DNA of 64,000 bases from NCBI GenBank assembly GCA_033782935.1, contig JAWQEG010001325.1, positions 1,612,001 through 1,676,000 of the forward strand. The letters run 5' to 3'. This document shows positions 1 through 10,576 of this stretch, in pieces. The translations under genes and the position numbers were made by a program. Numbering within the stretch: the first letter of the stretch is position 1; the number at the start of each line of letters is the position of its first letter. The stretch comes from Petrolisthes cinctipes. Lineage: Eukaryota; Arthropoda; Malacostraca; Decapoda; Porcellanidae. Below the pieces are notes generated by a model. It did not search any database, was not told the DNA's origin, and saw only the letters and a program-made list of their open reading frames with translations.

Positions 1-130
1 CACACAGCTGATGCAATGCAACGTATCCTAGACACGTTGCATAATATCTACCAAGCTTTCGGTTTACAAATTAATACACGCAAAACCGAAATTCTAGTGC
101 AGTTAGCCACCCAAGAACAAGACATAAGTA
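1..130 (+). pseudogene. LINE-A reverse transcriptase, left fragment
   Basis: The open frame (first codon at position 1) reads AHTADAMQRILDTL..., the stretch just after the catalytic YADD of APE-type non-LTR reverse transcriptases, and runs into KTEILVQ, the usual thumb motif. The frame is cut at about 129-130 by foldback element FB1 and resumes in the same frame at 2918. The start of the element lies outside the window. Family membership comes from motif recognition; the clade is not assigned, but it resembles LINE-B at 5.7-9.1 kb. Confidence 0.8.
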
Positions 131-1262
131 CAGCTCCGGACAGATCAATGGTCCACACCCCATCCATCAGCGACTTGGTTTGGGCCTGGTCGGATCTGGT
201 AACAGTTGCAGGTGGAGGGAGGGGGGATGTTAGTGGGAGAGGAGGAGAGAAATGTGGGCGGAGCTATATAGGAGGGTAACGAATGATTAGGTAGAGAGAC
301 GTGTGTCAGGAGGAATGAATGAAGCATACACTGTGAACGGTATCGAATCACCAACAGTTTAAAGCAGGGTTCTTCAATCTTTTTCAGTCGTGACCCAGTT
401 TTTACTATGACATCATTCTCGCGACCCATACAGAAAGATATTTTACAAATGATCAGAATTATCAACCTAAGAAAATACAAGGCCAGACGCTGAAACATAA
501 TATTTATGATTAAAAGGCATTCTAACCAGAATTATAAACACTGCCTCACCTACCCTCCCTCTCTCTCTCACACACTCATTCAAGAAGGCTAATATTTGTG
601 CAATGATTTTGTTTTATTTTTAATTAAATATATGAATATTCGATTATAAAAAATATGTTAGGTGGCTTCATGTATGAACTTCATATTTATTTTATTGTCA
701 CGAACATTATTATTCTATTTTATTCATGTATTTATTTTTGTGAGCATGCGACGCCGTTGGGCGGAATTCGGGACACGTAATTTGAAGAACCCTGGTTTAA
801 AGAAGTGCATACTGCATTAACGTAAGTGGATATAGAAGAGAAGAAATGTGATGATTTGAGGCGAGGGTGAGGGGGAAGAGGGTAAGAAAAATGAAGGTGA
901 TTAGTTGAAAAGTAATAAAAAACAAATATAATTAGAATATCTGTTACATTATGTCCTTTAAATAAAGGCACTGTCTTTTGTTCACCATCGTAGTGGGATA
1001 GACTACTGAATATATATTATCCTTTGGATATTAGACAGCTATCCCTGTATTCCTTTTATCCCTCCCCGTAGTTGAGTATTGCCTGTAATGATGTGGGCAA
1101 TACTTTAAGGGTTTTTGCGCCCCTTCGGCCCCAGCCACTAGCTTACATTTCTTCAACTGTCCCTCCTATCTTCTTATTTCCTTCTTGCTTGCTGTCACAC
1201 CTCTCTATCACCGTTTTCTGGCGCTATATGACCTCCCTGTTGCGACGCCTAATATCAATCAA
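131..1262 (+). repeat. FB1 left arm
   Basis: Arm of about 1.13 kb, complementary to 1782-2917 with scattered substitutions and small indels. The inner end lies at an ATCAATCAATC tract near 1252-1268, where the complementary copy stops matching. The arm contains the hAT MITE at 365-794. Confidence 0.85.
365..794. mobile_element. hAT-type MITE (430 bp) in FB1 left arm
   Basis: The terminal inverted repeat CAGGGTTCTTCAA at 365 is matched by TTGAAGAACCCTG ending at 794. The element is flanked by a perfect 8-bp duplication GTTTAAAG (357-364 and 795-802), the hAT hallmark. There is no transposase. An allelic inverted copy lies at 2250-2680. Confidence 0.85.
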
Positions 1263-1781
1263 TCAATCAACCTCTACATATTGAGAACCAAAATACGATC
1301 AACAACATAATCTCAGCCGCAGTTTTTCGAATCATATAATTGAACTATAAGTGATAAGGGAGAAAGGCCTATGTCATTAAAACTGTTTAAGAACGAATGA
1401 GAAGGTTAAAAATATGAGAAAGAAAAGATAAACGGTAAGAAAGGAGGGAAGGACAAGCGAGAGAGGGATAAGACAGTAGGGAGGATAAGTAAGGTTGCCA
1501 GTTACATGAGAGATACTGTAATATGTATAGCCTATGCATAAAATTAGACCAAGTTTATTGAAAATGCCATATAGCGGCACCTATTCAAGTTTAACATCGA
1601 TTACTTTTAAATGCATGATTAGATGAAAAAATCCTGGTAAACAGCTTAATGAATTTGTTGACAAATATGATTATTAAAAAAGTTAGAAAATTAAACCGTC
1701 TTCTGCCCAAAAAAAAAAAAAAAAAAAGCAGCTGGGCTTGGGAGAAGGTGATAAATAAGGTGGACTACAAGCACGAGGGAT
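1263..1781. other. FB1 central spacer
   Basis: About 520 bp of AT-rich sequence between the arms, with an A-run at about 1710-1727 followed by GCAGCTGGGCTTGG. No coding signal is seen. The A-run could be the tail of a small retroposed sequence, but no duplication was found around it. Confidence 0.6.
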
Positions 1782-2917
1782 TTGATTGATATTAGGTGGC
1801 GCAACAGCGAGGTCAAATAGCACCAGGAAAAGGTGATAGAGAGGTGTGACAGCAGGCAAGAAGGAAATAGGAAGATAGGAGGGACAGTTGAAGAAATGTA
1901 AGCTAGTGGCTGGGGCCGAAGAAGCGTCAAAACCCTTAAAGTATTGCCCACATCATTACAGGCAATACTCAACTACGGGGAGGGATAAAAGGAATACAGG
2001 GATAGCTGTCTAATATCCAAAGGATAATATATATTCAGTAGTCTATCCCACTACGATGGTGAACAAAAGACAGTGCCTTTATTTAAAGGACATAATGTAA
2101 CAGATATTCTAATTATATTTGTTTTTTATTACTTTTCAACTAATCACCTTCATTTTTCTTACCCTCTTCCCCCTCACCCTCGCCTCAAATCATCACATTT
2201 CTTCTCTTCTATATCCACTTACGTTAATGCAGTATGCACTTCTTTAAACCAGGGTTCTTCAAATTACGGGTCCCGAATTCCTCCCAACTGCGTCGCAGGC
2301 TCACAAAAATAAATACATGACTAAAATAGAATAATAATATTCGTGACAATAAAATAAATATGAAGTTCATACATTAATCCATCTAACATACTTTTATAAT
2401 CGAATATTCATATATTTAATTATAAATAAAACAAAATCATTGCACAAATATTAGCCTTCTTGAATGAGTGTGTGAGAGAGAGAGAGGGAGGGTAGGTGAG
2501 GCAGTGTTTATAATTCTGGTTAGAATGCCTTTTAATCATAAATATTATGTTTCAGCGTCTGGCCTTGTATTTTTTTAGGTTGATAATTCTGATCATTTGT
2601 AAAATATCTTTCTGTATGGGTCGCGAGAATGATGTCATAGTAAAAACTGGGTCACGACTGAAAAAGATTGAAGAACCCTGCTTTAAACAGTTGGTGATTC
2701 GATACCGTTCACAGTGTATGCTTCATTTATTCCTCCTGACATACAGCTTCTCTACCTGATCATTCTTTACCCTCCTATATAGCTCCGCCCACATTTCTCT
2801 CCTCCTCTCCCACTAACATCCCCCCCCTCCCTCCACCTGCAACTGTTACCAGATCCGACCAGGCCCAAACCAATTCGCTGGTAGAAGAAGTGTAGACCCT
2901 TGATCTGTCCGGAGCTG
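1782..2917 (-). repeat. FB1 right arm
   Basis: Reverse complement of 131-1262. The same sub-elements occur in mirror order, including the hAT MITE and its 8-bp duplication. Confidence 0.85.
2250..2680. mobile_element. hAT-type MITE, mirror copy in FB1 right arm
   Basis: CAGGGTTCTTCAA starts at 2250 and AAGAACCCTG ends at 2680. The flanking 8-bp duplication CTTTAAAC (2242-2249, 2681-2688) is the complement of that in the left arm. Both arms therefore inherited one insertion event. Confidence 0.85.
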
Positions 2918-3725
2918 TACCTTCAACATCAAGGGTACTGAACTACAGACAGTCCCCTTTTTCCAATACCTTGGCAGCATCGTAGCCTCAACCACCAAGA
3001 TCGACAATGATGTTATAGATAAGATCAATAAAGCATCACGTGTCTTCGGCATGCTAAGGCACAAAGTCTTTCACAATAAATACCTGAAACTGACAACTAA
3101 AGTTCAGGTTTACGAGGCAGTATGTATCTCTACACTGCTGTATGGGGCAGAGACCTGGACCACCTACCGTCGTCATCTAGTACAACTGGAGCATTTCCAC
3201 ATCTCTTGTCACCAAAAGATACTAGGTCTCACGTGGAAAGATCGATTGCCGCACACCCAGATCCTAGAGCGAGCAAATACTACTAGCATAGGGGCTATCA
3301 TTGCAAAGTGGCAATAACGCTGGCTTGGGCATGTTATCCGAATGCCAGACGAACGAATGCCAAAGCAAATTCTTTATAGACAGCTACGAAACAGCCACCG
3401 AAGACATGGTGGCCCTAAAAAGAGATTCAAAGATCAAACAAAATCAACCTTGAAGAAATACCTGATTCCATCCTCCAACCTTGAAGCCCTTGCAAATAAT
3501 GGCCCCACCTGGAGAATTAAAACCAATCAAGGGGTTGCTGCTATGAAACAGGAGCTTACGAATCAACGTACTATAAAAAGACAAAGGCATCACGCCGCTA
3601 GAGATGCCCCTGTTGCACCCAACCCCCAGTGGACATGCCCAACTTGTGGGAGGGTGTGCAGATCAAGAATTGGACTGGTGAGCCACACCAATGCTCACAG
3701 AAGGCGGGTGCCTCATCAACAATAA
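2918..3725 (+). pseudogene. LINE-A reverse transcriptase, C-terminal fragment
   Basis: Continuation of LINE-A after FB1. Motifs in order: FFQYLGSIV, LLYGAETWTTYRRHL, RWLGHVIRMPDERMPKQ, and a C-terminal zinc-finger-like CPTCGRVCRSRIGLVSHTNAH (about 3638-3700). These are typical of the C-terminus of APE-type non-LTR retrotransposon ORF2 proteins. An in-frame TAA at 3315-3317 interrupts it just before RWLGHV. The 3' tail (about 3726-3805) ends in a TCATCGGCTACGATGGACT-type sequence and then microsatellite DNA. Confidence 0.85.
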
Positions 3726-3805
3726 TAAAGCAGCCTCATCATTAATCTTATCACTAAAAAGGAAGAAATGAGAGTCGTCATCGGCTACGATGGACTGCCT
3801 TAAGT

Positions 3806-3990
3806 AAGCAAGTGTGTGTGTATTATCCTGTGTGTGTATATATGTATTGAGATGTGTGTATATATGTATTGAGATGTGTGTGTGTGTATTGTCCTGTGTG
3901 TGTATATGTGTATTGAGATGTGTGTGTGTGTGTGTGTGTGTGTTGTCCTGTGTGTGCGTCAGTATGTGTGCGTGTGTGTGTGTGTGTGTA
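3806..3990. repeat. (GT)n compound microsatellite
   Basis: Alternating GT tracts broken by repeated ATTGAGATG and ATTGTCCTG segments, so that a higher-order unit of about 40-50 bp recurs several times. Long Cys/Val or His/Thr frames here are repeat artefacts. Confidence 0.9.
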
Positions 3991-4109
3991 AATTTCACTT
4001 CTACTATTTTATGCAAATTGTAGAGTAAGTCCTGTGATTTCCTGTGTTTAGAGCCGCAGATCTAGTTCGCACTGGGGCGCCACCCGTTGGTTAATTGAGG
4101 CAGTTGCTG

Positions 4110-4251
4110 CAGCAGACACACACATACACACATGCACACACTGAAATATTCACACACACAGATAGACAGACAGCATTCACACACACACACATATTCAGAA
4201 AGTGTTTTTCATGCACATATAAATCACAGTGTGTTGAAATATGCGTGTTGA

Positions 4252-4298
<47 letters not shown>

Positions 4299-4405
4299 GA
4301 GAGAGGTAGTGTATGTGTATGTGTGTGTGAGAGAGAAATGGAGAAAGAGTGTGTGTGTGTGTCCAGAGGGAGAGTGTGTGTATGTTGTGAGAGAGAATAT
4401 GTGTA

Positions 4406-4465
<60 letters not shown>

Positions 4466-4517
4466 TGTGTATATATGTGTATGTATGTGAGAGACAGAGA
4501 GTGTATGTGTATGTAAG

Positions 4518-4561
<44 letters not shown>
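4110..4561. repeat. (CA)n, (GT)n and (GA)n microsatellite block
   Basis: CA tracts at about 4115-4190, a GT tract at 4257-4293, and GA tracts at about 4411-4463 and 4524-4574. About 4200-4256 is the only non-repetitive part. Nothing coding is seen. Confidence 0.9.
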
Positions 4562-4578
<17 letters not shown>

Positions 4579-4706
4579 ATGCCCCACCCCCTCTCTCTCT
4601 TTCACACACACTCTCACTCTCACTCGATCTCTCCAATAACTCGAGTGAAAGTGAGAGTGTGTGTGAAAGAGAGAGAGGGGGTGGGGCATATATTCTCTCT
4701 CTCTCT
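4562..4706. repeat. Near-perfect long hairpin in microsatellite DNA
   Basis: The left arm 4562-4627 is the reverse complement of 4641-4706 with about one mismatch, around a 13-nt loop (4628-4640). The arms include the non-repetitive segment ATATATGCCCCACCCCC, so the pairing is not just simple-repeat complementarity. CACTCTCACTCGATCTCT recurs directly after the right arm (about 4706-4724). Confidence 0.8.
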
Positions 4707-4809
4707 CACTCTCACTCGATCTCTACAATAACAATAATAATAATAAACCAACCTCTACCTTTCTTTATTTACCCCATATTCCCCCCCTTCCAACCCCCCC
4801 AGAATCAAG

Positions 4810-4975
4810 ATGGCGGTTCCAGGACGGAGGTTGGTGGCACCCTGAACCTTCCTGCTCCTCCTCTCGGTGCTGGAGGTTGGAGGAACGAAGGAAATTGACC
4901 AGAGGATTGTGATAGTGCCTGACAACACATTTAAAGTTTCCAAGCCTTCTCAGACTTACAACTCGAATTCAGCTT
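4810..4975 (+). CDS. Host gene exon 1: signal peptide and N-terminus, with in-frame TGA
   Basis: From ATG 4810 the frame reads MAVPGRRLVAP, then TGA (4843-4845), then TFLLLLSVLEVGGTKEIDQR and on to ...KVSKPSQTYNSNSA. Apart from the stop this has the shape of a secretory signal peptide: basic n-region, leucine core, small residues before the mature part. The exon ends at 4975 before GTAAGC, a good donor, in phase 1, and joins exon 2 in phase. The stop makes this allele a likely null, an assembly error, or a sign that the true start differs. A polypyrimidine tract followed by AG at about 4873 could instead be an acceptor for an internal exon. Confidence 0.55.
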
Positions 4976-5415
<440 letters not shown>

Positions 5416-5559
5416 GTCAGTGTAAAATGATTTGCTTCGTCCTTGGGTCATCCTGTGTGAGTTGGTCTTTCTTCGGACAGTCATGTCAAATATCTGATCT
5501 TGGACCTGCAGATTTGGACTTGACTGAAGAGAGTTGCACTGTGTATGGCTATAAGCTGT
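5416..5559 (+). CDS. Host gene exon 2: cysteine-rich PAN/apple-like segment
   Basis: 144-nt symmetric phase 1-1 exon between a CT-rich acceptor (AG 5414-5415) and a GTGAGT donor (5560). It encodes QCKMICFVLGSSCVSW, then FFGQSCQISD and EESCTVYGYKL. Together with the codon split with exon 1 it holds six cysteines. Cysteine spacing and short aromatic stretches resemble PAN/apple modules found next to C-type lectin domains in secreted arthropod proteins; this assignment is tentative. Reading phase agrees with exon 1 and with exon 3, 22 kb away, which is the main reason for linking them. Confidence 0.65.
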
Positions 5560-5655
5560 GTGAGTATACATATATACATATATATACATAGATAGATAGA
5601 GTGAGGATTATACATATATACATACATACATATATACATGCATATATACATACAT
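5550..5655 (+). repeat. About 100-bp duplication, copy 1 (exon 2 end and intron 2 start)
   Basis: ATAAGCTGTGTGAGTATACA and the following TATACATA-rich sequence with ATAGAGTGAGGAT recur at 16894-16990. The two copies flank LINE-B exactly, so they may be an unusually long target-site duplication. Confidence 0.7.
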
Positions 5656-8600
5656 CATCACCTTCTCATCATGGCTTTGCTTTGCGAACGAAGAACAGTT
5701 AAGGGGGTGGTCCACGTCGGCTGCAGGCACTCACATGGCTGACAAGTCCAATGTGGGACAGGCAAGTCCGGCCACAGCAGCTACAGGTGAAGTTCTGGTC
5801 TAGACTTGGTGCTGGTGTTTCTTGGTACTTTATCCTTTGCTTCCTATTTTTCAGACTGGCCCTGCGAGAGTTTTCAAAGGCAGAGACAGCCTGGTGGGTC
5901 GTGTGTCGCCAGACCTCACGGTTTGCAGCATGAGATGATCACTGGCAGTGGTCAACGAGACAGGCGCTGAGCATCTTTTTAAAAGTGTCTTTGTATAGCT
6001 CTTTCGGCGCCCCTCTGTCTCGGTGGAGAGCTCGCTATACAGAGCGATCTTAGGCAGTAGGTGATCCTCCATCCTGAAGACATGGCCTGCCTAGCGTAGT
6101 TGATATTTTAGCAGCTTGGCTTTTATGCTGGCAATCTATGCCTGCTCCAGGACTTCGACATTGGTGACGAAGTCATGCCAATGGATTTTGAGGATGGTGC
6201 GGGGACAGCGCTGATGGAATTGCTCGAGAAGTCGCAGGTGTTGCCGATAAATGACCCACGACTCAGAGCCATAGAGAAGTGTTGTGAGCACAACGGCACT
6301 GTAAACTCTGATCTTTGTGCCCCTCTTCAGTTGTCTGATGTTCCAGACCCTTTTGTATAGTCTCTCGAATGCGCTGTTTGCTTTGGAAAATCTGTTTTTG
6401 ATCTCCTTGTCAATCTTGGCATCCAATGAGATGGTGCACCCCAGGTAGGTGAACTGATGGACTGATTTCAGTTTGGTCTCGTCAATGGTTATGTGGGGAG
6501 AGCGGTATTCATCCAGAGGTGCAGGCTGGTGGAGGACTTCCATCTTCCTCAAGCTTACCTGAAGCCCAAAGACTGGGCAGCCTCAGCGAAGGAGGATGTC
6601 AAGAGCTGCAAGGCTCTTTCTGTGTGGGCGATGAGGGCATCATCATCGGCAAACAGAAGATTATGGATAATTTGCTCCAGGGTCTTCGTGTGGGTCTGTA
6701 CTCACCTGAGATTGAGAAGACTGCCATCGAGAGGAGAGGATAGCGGATGTAGATATAGAGTCTTCGTCATCAATGTCCTCAGTGGCCTCCTTGAGCATCA
6801 TGCTGAAGAAGACGGTGAAGAGAGTCAGTGCCAGGACACAACCCTGCTTCACTCCATTGACAATGGCGAAGGGCTCTGAGAGGTCATTGCTGAGTCTGAC
6901 ATGACCACGCTGACCTTTATGCAGCTGGATGACCATCCTAAGGAGCTTTGGAAGACAGTCGAGACTTTCAATGAATTTCCACAGGCCTTGTCTGCTCACA
7001 GTGTCGAATGCCTTAGTTAAGTCGACAAATATTATGTAGAGTCTTTTGTTTTACTCTCGATACTTTTCTTGGAGTTGCCTGAGGACGAACGCCATGTCTG
7101 TAGTGCCCCTGTTGGCTCTGAAGTCACACTGGCTCTCTGGGAGTTGGTCTTCAGCAATAGTGGTCACCAATCTGTTCAGGAGCACCCGTGCAAGGGTTTT
7201 ACCCATGATTGAGAGTAGGGTTCTTCCTCGATAGTTGGAGCAGTCCGACTTTTCACCTTTGTTTTTGTACAAGGTGACGATGACTGCATCGCGGAGATCT
7301 TGCAGTAGTTTATTCTGCTTCCAACAACAGACAAAGAGTTTGTGGAGCTTCTTGAGTAGTGGTGGTCCACCGTGTTTCCAGATCTCTGGTGGGATGCCAT
7401 CAACCCCAGCTGCCTTGCTACTCTTCAGTTGTTCAATAGCTTTGGTGATCTCTTCCAAGGTAGGTAGCTCATCCAGTTCAGTTTTTACTGGCTGTTGAGG
7501 GGCACAGAGAATTTTTGAGTCCTGGACGACTCGGTTGTTATTGAAGAGAGCCTGGAAGTGTTCTGACCAGCGGCTTAAAATAGATGCCTTGTCCGCAAGG
7601 AGCGTCTGACCATCAGAACTGCACAAGAGGCTCTGAACCTGGTAGGTAGGGCCGTATACTGCCTTAAGAGCTTTGTAGAACCCCCTGTAGTCATTGATGT
7701 CTGCGCAGATTTGAGTTCTCTTTGCAAGGTTAGTCCATCACTCATTCTGGATCTCTCAAAGCTTGCGATGGAGGTTGCTACATGCAAGACGAAAGGCAGC
7801 TTTCTTCTCAGGATGAGATGGTTGTGCTAGGTGGGTCTGGTGAGCTGATCTCTTCTTAGCCAGCAATTCTTGGATCTCTTCATTGTTTTTGTCAAAGCAG
7901 TTTTTGTTCTTTGTAGTGAACACCCCAGGACTTCTTCAGATGCTTGCAGGATGGCTGTTTTCAAATGTTCCCACAGTGTTTCAGGAAAGGAATCTGCGGG
8001 GCAATTTTGATCTCTGAGCTTGGACTGTAGACCTGCCTGGAAGTCAGCTTCCACTTTGGATGACTGGAAGTTGCTGACCTTGAGCTTCTTTTTTGGAGGT
8101 CCTCCTCTCTACGGTTTAGATTTGAAATGAAGCCTGAGTTTGCAGCGGATGAGGCGATGGTCGGTGTGACATTTTGCGCTGGGCATCACTCTCGTGTGTA
8201 GGACATCTTTGAGGTCTCTCTGGCGCACTAGGAAGTAATCGATGAGGTGCCAGTGTTTGGACCGGGGATTCATCCAGGTGGTTTTCAGGCTGTCCTTTTG
8301 CTGGAAGATGGTGTTCATGATGACAAGTTGCTGCTCTGTGCAAAACTCCAGTAGTAAACGCCCGTTGTCGTTGCAGTTTCCAATGCCATGTTTCCCAAGC
8401 ACTCGTTTCCAGGCTTGCTAGTCTTGGCCCAAGGATTATGACTTTGTCGTCTGCGAGGGTGTTTTGAAGGAGACTGCGCAAGTTAGAGTAGAACTTGTCC
8501 TTTTCTACAGGTTCTGCTAGGAGAGTTGGGGAGTACACACTGAAGAGTGTAGCATACTGTTGGTTTGTCAGTGGGAGTCGCATGGACATGATACGGTGAG

Positions 8601-9134
8601 AGTAACATGTTGGCAGGGTTTCAAACTTGGAGGCGATTGAGTTTCTGACCATGAATCCAATGCCTGAGTGATACTTTTTTGTTGTTGGTTTCCCGACCAA
8701 TAGAGGGTGTATCTGGCGCCTTGTTCTTTGAGGTAACTTTCCTCTGGGAAGCAGACTTCACTGAGAGCAGCAATGTCGATGTTCAGCCATGCCTGTTCAA
8801 GTGCGATGAGGGCGGAGCTACGGTCTGGGTGACTGCTGTTGGCTGTGTCAAGCATGGTTCTGATGTTCCAGCATGCCAGTTCCAATCCTTTTGCACCCTT
8901 TGAGGAGAGTTCTTTCCTTTCTTTCTTTTTTGCTGTTCGACCACTTGAGAAGATGCCTGTTGACCGCGGTTAACCAACTGAGCTAAGTGAGAATAGCTTT
9001 CATTAGGCCACCTTTTCTAGGCCCCTCCCCATGTGCCATGTGAGGCAAGCAGTGCTGTCCCTGAAGAGGGCTGCTCGGTTGTTCAGGGTGCTGCCGGATG
9101 ATGTTGTCGTCTCAGGTCAACAATCAGACGACTA
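5656..9134 (-). mobile_element. LINE-B, APE-type non-LTR retrotransposon (body)
   Basis: Minus-strand LINE with 3' end at about 5656 and coding part 5699-8977. Its 5' untranslated region continues to 9134, where FB2 is inserted, and resumes at 16251. It lies in intron 2 of the host gene in antisense orientation. The 5' leader contains TTAGCTCAGTTGGTTAACC (about 8966-8985, minus), which resembles a tRNA A-box region. Confidence 0.8.
5699..8977 (-). pseudogene. LINE-B endonuclease/reverse transcriptase, frameshifted
   Basis: Read on the minus strand, domains appear in the expected order but in different frames. AP-endonuclease start ELACWNIRTMLD and IDIAALSEVCF (8885-8568); GIGFMVRNSIA and KVIILG (8700-8430); SKHWHLIDYFLVR and the catalytic TDHRLI (8402-8109). 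Then RT with EITKAIEQLKSSKAAGVDGI and NKGEKSDCSNYRG (7626-7051), NGVKQGCVLA (6999-6661), TLLYGSESWVIYRQHL (6552-6136), and GDTRPTRLSL and RMEDHLLPKIALYSE (about 6072-5851). It ends in a C2H2-like CLSHIGLVSH finger and a stop at 5699-5701. Several frameshifts make it non-functional. Confidence 0.85.
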
Positions 9135-9408
9135 CTAACGCTTTCAGGGCCCGTGTCGCACTGTTTTTCTGGAATAACTCTGTAACTAAAGGTTGGATCA
9201 GTATGATGTTTTGCCACGGGTTATTTCACACCTTCCGCTAATTTTTGGCACTATAATGGATTACCAAAAGTGAATAATTAAGGCACTTGTCTCCAAGAAA
9301 TGCATCATTTTTATGAAATTTAACACTGGGACATGAACGATCATAGTGTGACATATATTCCACGTCAGTCCACAGGCTCCACCCATCCCCTTCTTTCTCT
9401 CCCCCACC

Positions 9409-9454
<46 letters not shown>

Positions 9455-9472
9455 CGAAACTTTGTTCGAAAA
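9135..9472 (+). repeat. FB2 left arm
   Basis: About 338 bp ending at GTTCGAAAA. It is complementary to 15921-16250 and includes a (TC)n tract whose partner arm carries (GA)n of different length. Confidence 0.8.
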
Positions 9473-10289
9473 TACACCACGGTCACAAGCTTTGTCATAT
9501 AAATATATATTGGAAGCATTTATTATGTGTATTGGTAAACTATTATCTGATGGTGTCACTGACAGATCTAGGCGGACGTAGGGTTAATTATTATTACAAC
9601 ACATATAATTAAATACTGAAGCTTTATTTCATGTGAGACAAACTGGTTTCGGTACTGATGCAGTATTCGAAAATCGTGTTTCTCACATGAATGAATGTAT
9701 CATTATTTGGATATATGTGTTGTAATAGTGTTGTTGTAATGTATCCATAATGTTTATAACATGTTACTCATCATCAATATAATACGTTTACTTACATGAT
9801 ATTTATTAGAGAACAGTTAAACCCGCATATTGACAAATTATAATTGGGTTTGTTTCGCCCGAGCAAACGACTGAATTTCGGTTCAATTTATAGTTGCCAC
9901 TGTTACCAGATACAACACCAACATATTGGTGGATGAGGTGGCCTCGAGTCATCTGTGTGCAACTGTACATAGAGTACAGACGCATGACAAAAGCGTTCCT
10001 ACAGCCACGTGGACAATGTAACATCTTTGTCATGACGGACACCGTTGGCTCTCACACAGCATCTGAATGTGTGTAAAGCTCTTCGTCCATGTGTACCCAT
10101 TTCACACGAATGAAACACACCACTCCTGAATTCCAACAAAGCATTACTATCCCGTCAAGCACTGGCGTTATCGTACACAACTCTACCATATATATATTCT
10201 CGTTGTTATGTATCACCATATGATAAAAAGTGATAACAATAACATTAAAACATAATGCCTGCTAGCATTATATACCTATACATATTTTT
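9473..10289. other. FB2 central region
   Basis: No coding signal. An internal imperfect inverted repeat lies at about 9588-9727 (ATTACAACACATATA... with TATATGTGTTGTAATA, and inner CATGTGAGA/TCTCACATG), possibly a nested MITE. The remainder is AT-rich. Confidence 0.5.
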
Positions 10290-10576
10290 AGGACTAAAGC
10301 TCAGTCTCGCTCCAGAACAGGTGGAGTGTGGACGTACTCGTGGCGCTCTGCTTCCATTCTCGTTTGTGTTGTTGTTTTGTGTTGTTTTGGAGTTCTTGTT
10401 TGTGTTTTTTGTGTTGTTTGTGAGTTCTTGTTTGTGTGTTGCTGTTTCTGTGGTGTTGCTGGTGTTGTTTGTCTGTTGTGGTTCTGTGTATAGATTTGTT
10501 GTGATTGTCTGTGTGTGTGTCCCTGGCTGATTGAGTGTTTAGTTGTTTGTGTTGTTGTTTCCTTTCCATCTAGGCC

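Larger units (their letters stand above)
131..2917. mobile_element. Foldback element FB1, about 2.8 kb with 1.1-kb inverted arms
   Basis: The sequence from 131 reappears in reverse complement ending at 2917. Outer ends read CAGCTCCGGACAGATCA and its complement. TA stands on both sides (129-130, 2918-2919), giving a TA duplication, or GTAC if the palindromic flank is counted. Removing the element and one TA rejoins the LINE-A frame exactly. There is no convincing transposase; the short frames inside the arms are shadows. A TA target and long terminal inverted repeats suggest a Tc1/mariner-like or foldback non-autonomous element (inference). Confidence 0.85.

Noticed and set aside
145..2759. 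Paired short frames (for example MPLFKGHNV... and MSIACNDVGN...) on opposite strands
   Set aside because: They are identical only because FB1 has inverted arms. There is no known domain, and codon structure is not conserved between arms.
4843..4845. TGA as a selenocysteine codon
   Set aside because: It lies in a signal peptide, where selenocysteine would make no sense, and no selenocysteine insertion element can be tied to it.
8960..8990. tRNA-like A-box TTAGCTCAGTTGGTTAA on the minus strand
   Set aside because: No B-box or cloverleaf follows at the right distance, and it lies within the LINE-B 5' leader. Treated as leader sequence, not a tRNA or SINE.
10255..10530. Val/Leu/Phe-rich frame with membrane-protein look
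   Set aside because: It lies in the GT-rich 5' leader of LINE-C; hydrophobicity follows from base composition.
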